Part shown: one piece after another, positions 51,301 to 61,807 of the stretch
Position numbering within the stretch: the first letter of the stretch is position 1
Layout of the letters: each line of letters begins with the position of its first letter
NCBI RefSeq assembly: GCF_005239225.2
Contig: NC_133297.1
Coordinates: forward strand, 20,448,147-20,512,146
Source of the DNA: Populus alba
Taxonomy: Eukaryota; Streptophyta; Magnoliopsida; Malpighiales; Salicaceae
DNA: 64,000 nucleotides
Direction of reading: 5' to 3'
Made by a program: the position numbers and the translations under genes
The notes under the pieces: generated by a model
The model's database searches: none
What the model saw: only the letters and a program-made list of their open reading frames with translations
Told to the model about the DNA's origin: nothing

Positions 51301-52023
51301 ATTGGAGAAGTGAGTCTTATTGAAATGTTTAAGTTCCTGCTTTAGCTTCCTTAGTTTGCAACACAGTTGATACATTGGACACCCTCCTGAATGCTGATCC
51401 CATACTTTCTTCACCAAGGGCATGAACTCGTCATGATCCATCCACATATCGAAGAATCTGAATGGTTTCTTTATGTTCTGAACATTGCCAGTGACTTTTA
51501 CCACCATGGGAGAATGATCTGACATACCAGCAGGCAAGAATCTCGCTTCCGACAATGGGAAGCGCATATTCCACTTCTCATTCACAAGCACTCTATCTAG
51601 TTTCCGCATAATCATATTCTCAGGACATTGGTTCGTCCAAGTATAATGCATACCTGAATACCGAAGATCATCCACTTTCGCTTCACGTATACATGTTTCC
51701 AATCTGTCCATATGACCAACCCACGTAGAAGACCCCCCTAACCTCTCTGACTGGTTGCGGATAGCATTAAAGTCGCCCATAAGAATCCATGGGGTTGACT
51801 CCCATCCATCACTACGACTCACAATATCAGACCATAAAGCCTCACGTACAGATGCATTATTGTCTCCGTAAATGATTGAAGTATTAAAACAGATATTGGT
51901 AGCTAATATCATGACAGAAACATGGATAGCCTGGTCTGACATTCCCAGAACATCCACCTTCACCAAATCAGCATTCCAACAAACCCAAATACGACCACGA
52001 CAAGAGAAATCATAATTATACAA
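48352..52023 (-). mobile_element. LINE copy 1, 5'-truncated (3.67 kb), with 18-bp target duplication
   Basis: The poly(A) tail appears as T's at 48352-48365, followed by a 3' UTR (GGTAAGCTGACTTATGTATT). The element runs to 52023, where it is cut inside the endonuclease domain. GAAACTAGAATGAAAATC flanks it on both sides (48334-48351 and 52024-52041). The 5' junction shares AAGAA with the satellite, a microhomology typical of truncated LINE ends. Non-LTR, L1-type: endonuclease, reverse transcriptase, then a zf-RVT-like C-terminal domain. Confidence 0.95.
48544..52023 (-). pseudogene. LINE ORF2 (endonuclease / reverse transcriptase / zf-RVT), N-truncated and frameshifted
   Basis: Endonuclease part at 51082-52023 has the apurinic-type motifs GDFNAIRN and MSDHSPMVV (catalytic Asp and SDH) but lacks the N-terminal WNVRGLN motif. 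The RT follows from 51121: GDQNTSYFHKS, NNKAPGPDGF, SISLIPKVANP, DFRPISCCN, then after an extra A in CAAAACAGC near 50540 the frame moves to VDLMKAYDSVRWDF, GLRQGDPLSPYLF and the catalytic FADD (50107-50118). C-terminal frames at 48544-49906 hold a zf-RVT cysteine cluster (CSLCLCNNEDHNHLFFEC). The stop lies at 48544. At least five single-base shifts break it. In intact relatives the protein nicks DNA and primes cDNA synthesis at the nick. Confidence 0.9.
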
Positions 52024-52184
52024 GAAACTAGAATGAAAATCTCACGCAAAAAACATTAGAATAAGTCCAAATTTGACCAAACCATCTCCAAATGACCTCA
52101 AATTCAACATTTAGTATTACAATTTAATGAGCACACAAAATATCAGTTTATAGATCGTTCGCTTCTGTCTACGTACCCAAACCC
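52024..52184 (+). repeat. Satellite C fragment between LINE copies 1 and 2
   Basis: Half a unit continuing the monomer broken by LINE copy 1 (it starts with that copy's target duplication) and ending with the target duplication of copy 2. Confidence 0.93.
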
Positions 52185-52776
52185 TTTTTTTTTGGTAAGC
52201 TGACTTATGTATTAAAAGAAAATGATACAAAGAATATAATGGGCATACCCAAGATTTACAATGAGGACAGAAACAAAAACCAACAAATGGCTACAGGCTA
52301 GCCACAACAAAACAAAAACTTGGACCAACTAGATATGCTAGGGGTACAAAAACAACCAGCTAAACATTAAATTAAGAGTCCATGTTATTGACCCTCCAAA
52401 GTCTTTGGATCCTTATGTTTTCATCTGTTTGTTGAACATTCCTTATCAAAACAAGCTTATCGCGAATGATACATTCGATTTGATCAAAAACCAAATTCGA
52501 AGCTTTAGACACATCTGCAAAGATCCTTGCATTCCATTCTTGCCAGATACAATACACTGTAGCTACGAAACCCAGTTTACGAGAAAAGTTGACGAAACTT
52601 TTTCCATGCCAAGAGACAGTGGCCAATCGAATCCATTCATCCAAGCTTTTTGTCATTCTTGGAATGTCGCATCTATCACAAACATTCCACCATAATGCTT
52701 TCGCAAAGGAGCATTCAAAGAACAAGTGGTTGTGATCTTCATTACTGCAGAGACAGAGTGAGCACCTATTGGGACG
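52185..52776 (-). mobile_element. LINE copy 2, 5'-truncated (~0.59 kb)
   Basis: T-run at 52185-52193, then the same 3' UTR and the last part of ORF2 as copy 1, cut in the zf-RVT region after CACCTATTGGGAC. The target duplication TACGTACCCAAACCC is at 52170-52184 and 52777-52791. The coding remnant (52372-52815 frame) ends in the same VNNMDS tail as copy 1. Confidence 0.94.
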
Positions 52777-54959
52777 TACGTACCCAAACCCTCTGCAGCC
52801 GAATTGAACCACCAATCAATTCGTCCCTAAGCCGAAATCAAAACTAGCCCAAATTTAACTTCTGGCGCGATCCCATCCGGAATACACAGAATGTGAAGTT
52901 TCAATTGATTTGAAGCTGGTTTGCTAATGTTTCGCATTAAAAGTAGTGTTTCTGCGGAAGAATTGAAACTAGAATGAAAACCTCACGCCGACTACATCAG
53001 AATAAGTCCAAATTTGACCAAACCATCTCCAAATGACCTCAAATTCAACATTTAGCATTACAACACTATGAACACACAAAATGTCAATTTATAGATCGTT
53101 CTCTTATGTCTTGGTACCCAAAACCCTCTGCGGCCGAAATGAACCACCAAACAATTCGTCCCTAAGCCGAAATCAAAACAAGCCCAAATTTAACTTACGG
53201 CGCGATCCCATCCGCAATACACAGAATGTGAAGTTTCAATTGATTCGAAGCTGGTTTGGTTATGTTTCGCACTAATAGTAGTGTTTCTGCGGAAGAATTG
53301 CAACTAGAATGAAAACCTCACGCAAACTACATCAGAATAAGTCCAAATTTGACCAAACCATCTCCAAATGACCTCAAATTCAACAATTAATATTACAACA
53401 CTATGAACACACAAAATGTCAATTTATAGATCGTTCTCTTATGTCTTGGTACCCAAAACCCTCTGCGGCCGAAATGAACCACCAACCAATTCGTCCCTAA
53501 GCCGAAATCAAAACAAGCACAAATTTAACTTACGGCGCGATCCCATCCCCAATACACAGAATGTGAAGTTTCAATTGATTAGAAGCTGGTTTGCTAATGT
53601 TTCGCACTAATAGTAGTGTTTCTGCGGAAGAATTGCAACTACAATGAAAACCTCACGCAAACTACATCAGAATAAGTCCAAATTTGACCGAACCATCTCC
53701 AAATGACCTCAAAATCAACATTTAGTATTACAACACTATGAACACACAAAATGTCAATTTATAGATCGTTCTCTTATGTCTTGGTACCCAAAACCCTCTG
53801 CGGCCGAAAGGAACCACCAAACAATTCGTCCCTAAGCCGAAATCAAAACTAGCCCAAATTTAACTTATGGCGCGATCCCATCCGCAATACACAGAATGTG
53901 AAGTTTCAATTGATTCGAAGCTGGTTTGCTTATGTTTCGCAATAATAGTAGTGTTTCTGCGGAAGAATTGCAACTAGAATGAAAACCTCACGCAAACTAC
54001 ATCAGAATAAGTCCAAATTTGACCAAACCATCTCCAAATGACCTCAAATTCAACATTTAGTGTTACAACACTATGAACACACAAAATGTCAATTTATAGA
54101 TCGTTCTCTTATGTCTTGGTACCCAAAACCCTCTGCGGCCGAAATGAACCACCAAACAATTGGTCCCTATGCCGAAATCAAAACTAGCCCAAATTTAACT
54201 TCTGGCGCGATCCCATCCGCAATACACAGAATGTGAAGTTTCAATTGATTCGAAGCTGGTTTGCTAATGTTTCGCACTAATAGTAGTGTTTCTGCGGAAG
54301 AATTGAAACTAGAATGAAAACCTCACGCAAACTACATCAGAATAAGTCCAAATTTGACCAAACCATCTCCAAATGACCTCAAATTCAACAATTAATATTA
54401 CAACACTATGAACACACAAAATATCACTTTATAGATCGTTCTCTTATGTCTAAGTACCCAAACCCTCTGCAGCTGAAATGAACCACCAATCAATTCGTCC
54501 CTAAGACGAAATCAAAACAAGCCCAAATTTAACTTACGGCGCGATCCCATCCCCAATACACAGAATGTGAAGTTTCAATTGATTCGAAGCTGGTTTGCTA
54601 ATGTTTCGCACTAATAGTAGTGTTTCTGCGGAAGAATTCAAACTAGAATGAAAACCTCACGCAAACTACATCAGAATAAGTCCAAATTTGACCAAACCAT
54701 CTCCAAATGACCACAAATTCAAAATTTAGGATTACAACACTATGAACACACAAAATGTCAATTTATAAATCGTTCTCTTATGTCTAGGTACCCAAACCCT
54801 CTGCAGCCGAATTCAACCACCAATCAATTCGTCCCGAAGTTGAAATCAAAATAAGCCCAAATTTAACTTACGGGGCGATCCCATCCGCAATACACAGAAT
54901 GTTAAGTTTCAATTGATTCGAAGCTGGTTTGCTTATGTTTCGCACTAATAGTAGTGTTT
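52777..54959 (+). repeat. Satellite C, third block (duplicate of the second block)
   Basis: About 6.5 units, in the same unit order as 45.8-48.35 kb. For example, the variant ATCACTTTATAGATCG followed by TATGTCTAAGTACCC occurs once in each block (about 47788 and 54425). Confidence 0.94.
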
Positions 54960-55515
54960 TTTTTTTTTGGTAAGCTGACTTATGTATTAAAAGAAAATGA
55001 TACAAAGAATATAATGGGCATACCCAAGATTTACAATGAGGACAGAAAAACGAAAACCAACAAATGGCTACAGGCTAGCCACAACAAAACAAAAACTTGG
55101 ACCAACTAGATATGCTAGGGGTACAAAAACAACCAGCTAAACATCAAATTAAGAGTCCATGTTATTGACCCTCCGAAGTCTTTGGATCCTTATGTTTTCA
55201 TCTGTTTGTTGAACATTCCTTATCAAAACAAGCTTATCGCGAATGATACATTCGATTTGATCAAAAACCAAATTCGAAGCTTTAGACACATCTGCAAAGA
55301 TCCTTGCATTCCGTTCTTGCCAGATACAATACACTATAGCTGCGAAACCCAGTTTATGAGAAAAGTTGACGAAACTTTTTCCATGCCAAGAGACAGTGGC
55401 CAATCGAATCCATTCATCCAAGCTTTTTGTCATTCTTGGAATGTCACATCTATCACAAACATTCCACCATAATGCTTTCGCAAAGGAGCATTCAAAGAAC
55501 AAGTGGTTGTGATCT
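54960..55515 (-). mobile_element. LINE copy 3, 5'-truncated (~0.56 kb)
   Basis: T-run, shared 3' UTR, and the ORF2 C-terminus down to the zf-RVT region, cut after GTTGTGATC. The target duplication ACTAATAGTAGTGTTT is at 54944-54959 and 55516-55531. It sits in the same satellite unit type as copy 1 but about 36 bp away, so it is an independent insertion. Confidence 0.94.
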
Positions 55516-55664
55516 ACTAATAGTAGTGTTTCTGTGACAGAACTGAAACTAGAATGAAAATCTCACGCAAAAAACATTAGAATTAGTCCAAATTTGACCA
55601 GACCATCTCCAAATGACCTCAAATTCAACATTTAGTGTTACAATTTAATGAGCACACAAAATAT
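55516..55664 (+). repeat. Satellite C fragment between LINE copies 3 and 4
   Basis: Completes the unit hit by copy 3 and stops at CACACAAAATATC, where sequence switches to the middle of a LINE with only a two-base overlap. Confidence 0.93.
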
Positions 55665-58409
55665 CCTGGCGCCTTGATTGTCCAGAAATTCCTACCTCGC
55701 AAGAGATTGGATCTGATCCAAGTAGACCAGATTGAGCCATCTGAGTCATTGCACAAGTTCCAAATATGTTTCAACAAGGCAATCTTGTTCCATTCTGCTA
55801 TCCTTTTTATGCCTAGGCCCCCCTCCTTTTTTGGAAGACATACCTGATCCCAAGCCACTTTAGCCCTGGTAGTGCTCATATCTGAACCTGACCAAAGAAA
55901 GGATCTCATAATTTGCTCAACATTTTTCACTACTTCCCCAGGTAATAGGAATAGAGATGCCCAATAGACCTGGATGGAGAATAAGACTGAGTTAATCAGT
56001 TGTACTCGCCCTGCGAAAGAGAGTGTTCTGCAGGTCCAATGTCGAACTTTGGCGGTAATTCGATCCACGAGGCCCTTACAATTAACAGCCTTTAGTCTGG
56101 ACGAGATAAGAGGCACTCCCAAATATTTCATAGGAAGCTCCCCCTCTCTAAAACCCAAGAATACTGATAATCTGTTCCCTCTCAGCTCCTAACGAACCGC
56201 TCAAGAAGATGTCACTTTTGTTTGGATTTGGATATAGACCTGATAGAACCTGAAACTCTGTGAGTACATTTTTGATCATACGGATTGAATGTACATCCCC
56301 TTTGCTGAATATCATCAAGTCGTCGGCAAAGCAAAGATGAGAAATTCTGTCCTTCTTGCATCTCCAGTGGAACTTGAAGTTTTGGTTGGCACTCATATTG
56401 CAGAACAGCCCTGACAGGATTTCCATGCATAGGACAAACAAATATGGAGATAATGGATCACCTTGTCTCAGCCCTCTCCCCCCTTGGAAGTAACCCGCAA
56501 GTTCACCGTTGACGTTGATTGAGAATTGACATGATGTAACACAAAACCATGATCCAATCAATGACTGTTCTAGGGAATCCCATTTTTATCAACGTAGCAT
56601 CAACGAAATCCCACCGAACAGAGTCATAAGCCTTCATCAGGTCTACTTTCATAGCACAACGAGCAGGACCCGTAGTTGTGTGATAGCCTGTCATTAGTTC
56701 CTGAGACAAAAGAATATTGTCGCTGATTCTCCGTCCAGAGATAAAAGCTGTTTTGATACGGACCTACTAAGGATGGTAAAACAAACTTTCATTCTCCCAG
56801 CTAGAATCTTCGCGATGCATTTGTATACTGTATTGCAGCAAGATATAGGACGAAAATCTGTCAACCTCGTAGGATTAGCAACTTTAGGGATAAGGGAAAT
56901 GGATGTAGCATTCATTTCTTTAAGCATTCTACGAGTCTGGAAGAAGGAGCTAACAGCGTTGATTACATCTTCCCCCACTATGTGCCACATTCTTTTGAAG
57001 AAACCTGCGTTGAAGCCATCTGGACCAGGAGCTTTGTTGTTTTTCAAACTAAACATAGCATGCTTAATCTCCTCTCTTGTGACATCTTGTGCTAGTACAT
57101 GCTGTTGAGTTGCCGACAATTTGTAAATAATTGCCGATTGCATCACTTCATCGTTCAGGACCCTAGGCATCTGTTTCACTCCCAATACACGCTGGAAGTA
57201 TGCAATTACTTCTGATTTGACTGCCTCGTGTCCTTCAGCGACTTCTCCATCCTCCCTTGTAACCGAGAGAAGCTTATTTCTATTCTGTCTACCATTTACT
57301 GATTTGTGAAAGTAGCTAGTATTCTGATCCCCAAGCTAAGCCATTGTATCCTTGCCTTTTGTCTGAAAAAACACTCTTCCGCCCTGACAGTAGAAGCATA
57401 GTTACGAACAACATCTCTTTCTCGCATACGCAATGTTGGATCCTCAGGCGCTGTATGCAGAGCTTGTTGAGCCCTATCCATGTGATCTTTTGCATCTTTG
57501 ACTCTATCGGAAATATTGGAGAAGTGAGTCTTATTGAAATGTTTAAGTTCCTGCTTTAGCTTCCTTAGTTTGCAACACAGTTGATACATTGGACACCCTC
57601 CTGAATGCTGATCCCATACTTTCTTCACCAAGGGCATGAACTCGTCATGATCCATCCACATATCGAAGAATCTGAATGGTTTCTTTATGTTCTGAACATT
57701 GCCAGTGACTTTTACCACCATGGGAGAATGATCTGACATACCAGCAGGCAAGAATCTCGCTTCCGACAATGGGAAGCGCATATTCCACTTCTCATTCACA
57801 AGCACTCTATCTAGTTTCCGCATAATCATATTCTCAGGACATTGGTTCGTCCAAGTATAATGCATACCTGAATACCGAAGATCATCCACTTTCGCTTCAC
57901 GTATACATGTTTCCAATCTGTCCATATGACCAGCCCACGTAGAAGACCCCCCTAACCTCTCTGACTGGTTGCGGATAGCATTAAAGTCGCCCATAAGAAT
58001 CCATGGGGTTGACTCCCATCCATCACTACGACTCACAATATCAGACCATAAAGCCTCACGTACAGATGCATTATTGTCTCCGTAAATGATTGAAGTATTA
58101 AAACAGATATTGGTAGCTAATATCATGACAGAAACATGGATAGCCTGGTCTGACATTCCCAGAACATCCACCTTCACCAAATCAGCATTCCAACAAACCC
58201 AAATACGACCACGACAAGAGAAATCATAATTATACAAGAATGACCAATTACGCAGAAGAAGTTGCGAAAACATTATCTTTATTCCTGTCTCTAACCCGAG
58301 TTTCAACCAAACCAAAAAAAACCATCCTCTCTTGATGGATGAGCTGACGCAGTTCTGAATGCTTTATGGGATCATTCAAACCTCTAACATTCCAACATCC
58401 AATAATCAT
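55665..58409 (-). pseudogene. LINE ORF2 with intact N-terminus, 3'-truncated and frameshifted
   Basis: ORF2 starts at ATG 58409, encoding MIIGCWNVRGLN, the standard start of plant L1 endonucleases. A run of T's in sense (about 58314-58321) shifts the frame; the endonuclease continues at 57296-58315 with NYDFSCRGRIWVCW, GDFNAIRN and SDHSPMVV. Another shift occurs in the G-run near 57331, where copy 1 has one more G. RT motifs follow at 56694-57185 (NNKAPGPDGF, DFRPIS), 56503-56709 and 56148-56561 (GLRQGDPLSPYLF, FADD), then 55625-56158 (FAGRVQLINSVL). It is nearly identical to copy 1 over the shared part. The zf-RVT domain is missing. Confidence 0.9.
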
Positions 58410-58551
58410 AGGAAATAGAGAGGAGTACCAAACATCAACACACGGATTACCTTGACTTGCCCCCCCTCGAGGAGCCAGATTTCTTACTCTTCTTTGAAAA
58501 GCCTGGAGAACCCGTTTTCTTTTTTTTCTAGAGAGTCTCTAGCCTTGCTAG

Positions 58552-60034
58552 CTAACTGATTAATAAAAGTTTCCCCGTCAGAAGAAATCGGACTTTGCGG
58601 ACTTGTTGGATCAGTGACGTCGACTCCTTATCATCATCTTCCTTACCTGTACCACCTCCCATAACTCCAATATCAACATTCACCTCATGACTAACAGGGT
58701 TCATGGTTGCATTACAGATGGTTGAACTTTGATCTAAAGAAGTACATGCATCCCCTTCCTCCGGCACCATGTCTGCTCGTAAGCTCTTCAAAATAAGAGG
58801 AGAGGTAGGATTTTCATCTTCATAACAACCAGCATTGGGCACATCTAATGTCGCAGATTCATTCGTATTACAATCAGCACTCTGTAAAGCAGATGCTAAA
58901 CAACCATTCTCATTACAATTAAGCTCTTTAGATGCCAAACAATCATTCTCACCAATCGTAACACCCTTATTTCGTTTACCAACTACCTGCCATTGAAGCT
59001 GATTCTGCTTATTATCTGCATGTTTAGAGTTCACAGCTCCTATTTTCCTTTTGCCCTCTGCCCCCATTGTACGATCATCAACTTTACTGGTAGCACATAT
59101 CGCTGTGGTATGTCCAAAGACATTGCAATTATTGCACCTTGAAGGAATCCATTCATAATCCGCTGAAATTGTTATGAATAACCCATTTGGACAGCGAAGG
59201 TCGTATTCCTTCACCAGCATTTTCGAAGCTTCTATCTCAACGCAAACTCTTGCGTAGCTAAGCCTTTTACGCAACAATGTAGTAAGGTCAGCATGAAGGG
59301 GAACCCCAATAGCACTCGCTACATAACTCAGCCCCTTAACAGTCCAATACTCGAGAGGAACATTGTAGAGCTTAACCCATACCGGAACTCTATCCAGATC
59401 ATCTTTCAAAAATTGCATGTTCGGATGCCAACGTTTAAGCACCAAAGGTCTGTTGGCCATGTGCCATGGGGCTCTCTCCAGAACATTAGTGGCGCGATCG
59501 ACAGAATCAAAAGTGAAGAGAAAGAATCCATTATCAGAAGATAAAACTTCGGACAGACCATGGGAGCCCCATATTCTTTTAGCAATAGAATTAACAACAG
59601 GATAGGGTAATTTCTGACCACGAAATGACCAACTAGAGTGGATTTCCAAAGTTCACAGCCATCCTCAAACACATCAAGTGGAGGAGCTACTGTCACACGA
59701 CCATCAGTTATTGCGGGGGGAGCAAAATGCAAGTTACGGACTGGATTCATATCAAGGGACATCCTACCCTTATTTTCATCAACATCAGAGCCCTTCAAAG
59801 CATTTAAAAAATTCAATTTGGGCTAAGGTGTAGCTGTTCTTGTTGCTTAGACCCAACCTTCAACTCATCACCTTTAGAACCCAACACAGGATTCATGTCA
59901 TGACTATTTAGCATGTCTTGGAGCTCTAATTGTAAAGTATGTCCAGATTTAACTCCATTGTGTTGTTCAATGTCAGAGCTAACCATTGGAACAAATTTGA
60001 CAGCAGAACACAAAGACAATTTGGCAGCATACAA
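58552..60034 (-). pseudogene. LINE ORF1 (nucleic-acid-binding, CCHC zinc knuckle), frameshifted
   Basis: Three overlapping frames make up ORF1: 59813-60034 (possible N-terminus), 59406-59816 (NFLNALKG, VFEDGCELWKSTLVGHFV) and 58552-59649 (FFLFTFDSVDRATNVLERAPWHMANRPLVL, then VPVWVKLYNVPLEYW). This is the DUF4283-like module found in plant L1 ORF1. A zinc knuckle C-x2-C-x4-H-x4-C (CNNCNVFGHTTAIC) follows near 59110-59150, then a low-complexity acidic tail. The frame moves near 59620 and near 59815; the C-terminal end near 58600 also looks shifted, because a basic Lys/Arg-rich tail lies in another frame. The protein coats LINE RNA in intact relatives. It ends about 140 bases before ORF2. Confidence 0.85.
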
Positions 60035-60049
60035 ATACTAGAAAAAACT

Positions 60050-60776
60050 CAGTCCAAGAAGCACTAATAAGCGACCAGCACTATGATTGGAACACCGATC
60101 AGTTCAAACATCCCAACGGTTCAAAGGAAGATACACATGTTATGTATAACATATTCAAAAATCAGCACAGTTTAACGATTGGATCGCCGCAGATCTTAAT
60201 TATACCGAAACTGACCTGAGAATGACGACCTTCTGTTGAACATGTAGACAACGTTGCTGGAGGCTTAATTTCTAATCTCCACCGTTCAGAATGTGTATCA
60301 TAACCCGATGCATCACATATCCAAAATAAGCTTGATCCAACGGTGGAAGAAGGAGAAATATGCCGGCGGCTCTGACTATTCCGAGAAGGATTTCTCCAGA
60401 AATATTCAAATGGCTGGCTTCCGCAGGAGGAATCCAATTATGGACGATCCCTCTGGACAGAATGTAGGCAATATAGATGTTCACAACATACCAAAAAAAT
60501 AGTCTGGATCCAACGGTATAACAAGGCAAAAACGGGCCGGCGACTCTGACAGCACTAGGGGGTTTTCCAGAAAATTTCAATTGTCCAGATTTCTTAAACG
60601 GCGGAATCTTTAGAAGATCCCTCCGGTCAGAATGTAGACAATAGTTCAGTTCACAACATAACCAAATCTTGGCTTGATCCAACGGTGGTCGCCGGAGATA
60701 TGGCTGTTGGAGCACCGCCCCTTTGAATCTTTCCTCTCTAACGTCTCTCTAACCTCTCTCTATACTCTCTTGACCT
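60050..60776 (-). repeat. LINE 5' UTR made of ~180-bp repeated modules
   Basis: The words CTTGATCCAACGG/TGGATCCAACGG recur at about 60331, 60510 and 60681, CGGC-GACTCTGAC near 60370 and 60545, and CAGAATGTA/GTGTA at about 60290, 60460 and 60630. Three to four diverged modules in tandem therefore precede ORF1. Open frames here carry no domain. The 5' end is CT-rich in the plus strand (TCTCTCTAACCTCTCTC). Confidence 0.75.
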
Positions 60777-60993
60777 TCCAAGCTTTTTGTCATTCTTGGA
60801 ATGTCGCATCTATCACAAACATTCCACCATAATGCTTTCGCAAAGGAGCATTCGAAGAACAAGTGGTTGTGATCTTCATTATTGCAGAGACAGAGTGAGC
60901 ACCTATTGGGACCATGAATACCAAACCGATGAAGTCTATCCTGCGTTGAGAGTTTTCGTTGGATAGCCACCCAAAGAAGAAATGCATGTCTTG
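60777..60993 (-). mobile_element. LINE copy 5: internal ORF2 C-terminal fragment (~217 bp)
   Basis: Matches the stretch 48818-49028 of copy 1 (zf-RVT region), with neither 3' UTR nor 5' parts. It abuts the 5' end of copy 4 on one side and inverted satellite C on the other, each with one to three bases of overlap. It looks like a rearrangement scrap rather than an insertion. Confidence 0.9.
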
Positions 60994-61807
60994 AGGTTTT
61001 CATTGTAGTTGCAATTCTTCCGCAGAAACACTACTATTATTGCGCAACATAAGCAAACCAGCTTCGAATCAATTGAAACTTCACATTCTGTGTATTGCGG
61101 ATGGGATCGCGCCATAAGTTAAATTTGGGCTAGTTTTGATTTCGGCTTAGGACGAATTGTTTGGTGGTTCCTTTCGGCCGCAGAGGGTTTTGGGTACCAA
61201 GACATAAGAGAACGATCTATAAATTGACATTTTGTGTGTTCATAGTGTTGTAATGCTAAATGTTGAATTTGAGGTCATTTGGAGATGGTTTGGTCAAATT
61301 TGGACTTATTCTGATGTAGTTGGCGTGAGGTTTTCATTCTAGTTTCAATTCTTCCGCAGAAACACTACTATTAATGCGAAACATTAGCAAACCAGCTTCG
61401 AATCCATTGAAGCTTGACATTCTGTGTATTGGGGATGGGATCGCCCCGTAAGTTAAATTTGGGCTTGTTTTGATTTCGGCTTAGGGACGAATTGTTTGGG
61501 TTCATTTCGGCCGCAGAGGGTTTTGGGTACCAAGACATAAGAGAACGATCTATAAATTGACATTTTGTGTGTTCATAGTGTTGTAACACTAATTGTTGAA
61601 TTTGAGGTCATTTGGAGATGGTTTGGTCAAATTTGGACTTATTCTAATGTAGTTTGCGTGAGGTTTTCATTCTAGTTGCAGTTCTTCCGCAGAAACACTA
61701 CTATTAGTGCGAAACATAAGCAAACCAGTTCGAATCAATTGAAACTTCACATTCTGTGTATTGCGGATGGGATCGCGCCGTAAGTTAAATTTGGGCTTGT
61801 TTTGATT
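60994..61807 (-). repeat. Satellite C in inverted orientation
   Basis: About 2.4 units, reading on the minus strand (AGGTTTTCATTCTAGTTGCA, TCGGCCGCAGAGGGTTTTGG, GGAGATGGTTTGGTC). All satellite C from 27.4 to 55.7 kb is on the plus strand, so orientation flips here. The subtype (CTAAGCCGAAATC, TTGGTACC) matches the second and third blocks. Confidence 0.94.

Larger units (their letters stand above)
55665..60776 (-). mobile_element. LINE copy 4: longest copy, with 5' UTR, ORF1 and most of ORF2, but no 3' end
   Basis: The left boundary lies inside ORF2 (CTGGCGCCTTGATTG), so the zf-RVT part, 3' UTR and tail are absent and there is no target duplication. Normal LINE insertion loses the 5' end, not the 3' end, so this edge reflects a later rearrangement. 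To the right it carries ORF2 from its start codon, ORF1, and a 5' UTR with repeated modules to about 60776. Confidence 0.9.

Noticed and set aside
60162..60715. Open frames of 91 and 147 codons upstream of LINE ORF1
   Set aside because: They lie in the repeated 5' UTR modules and show no domain; different modules use different frames.
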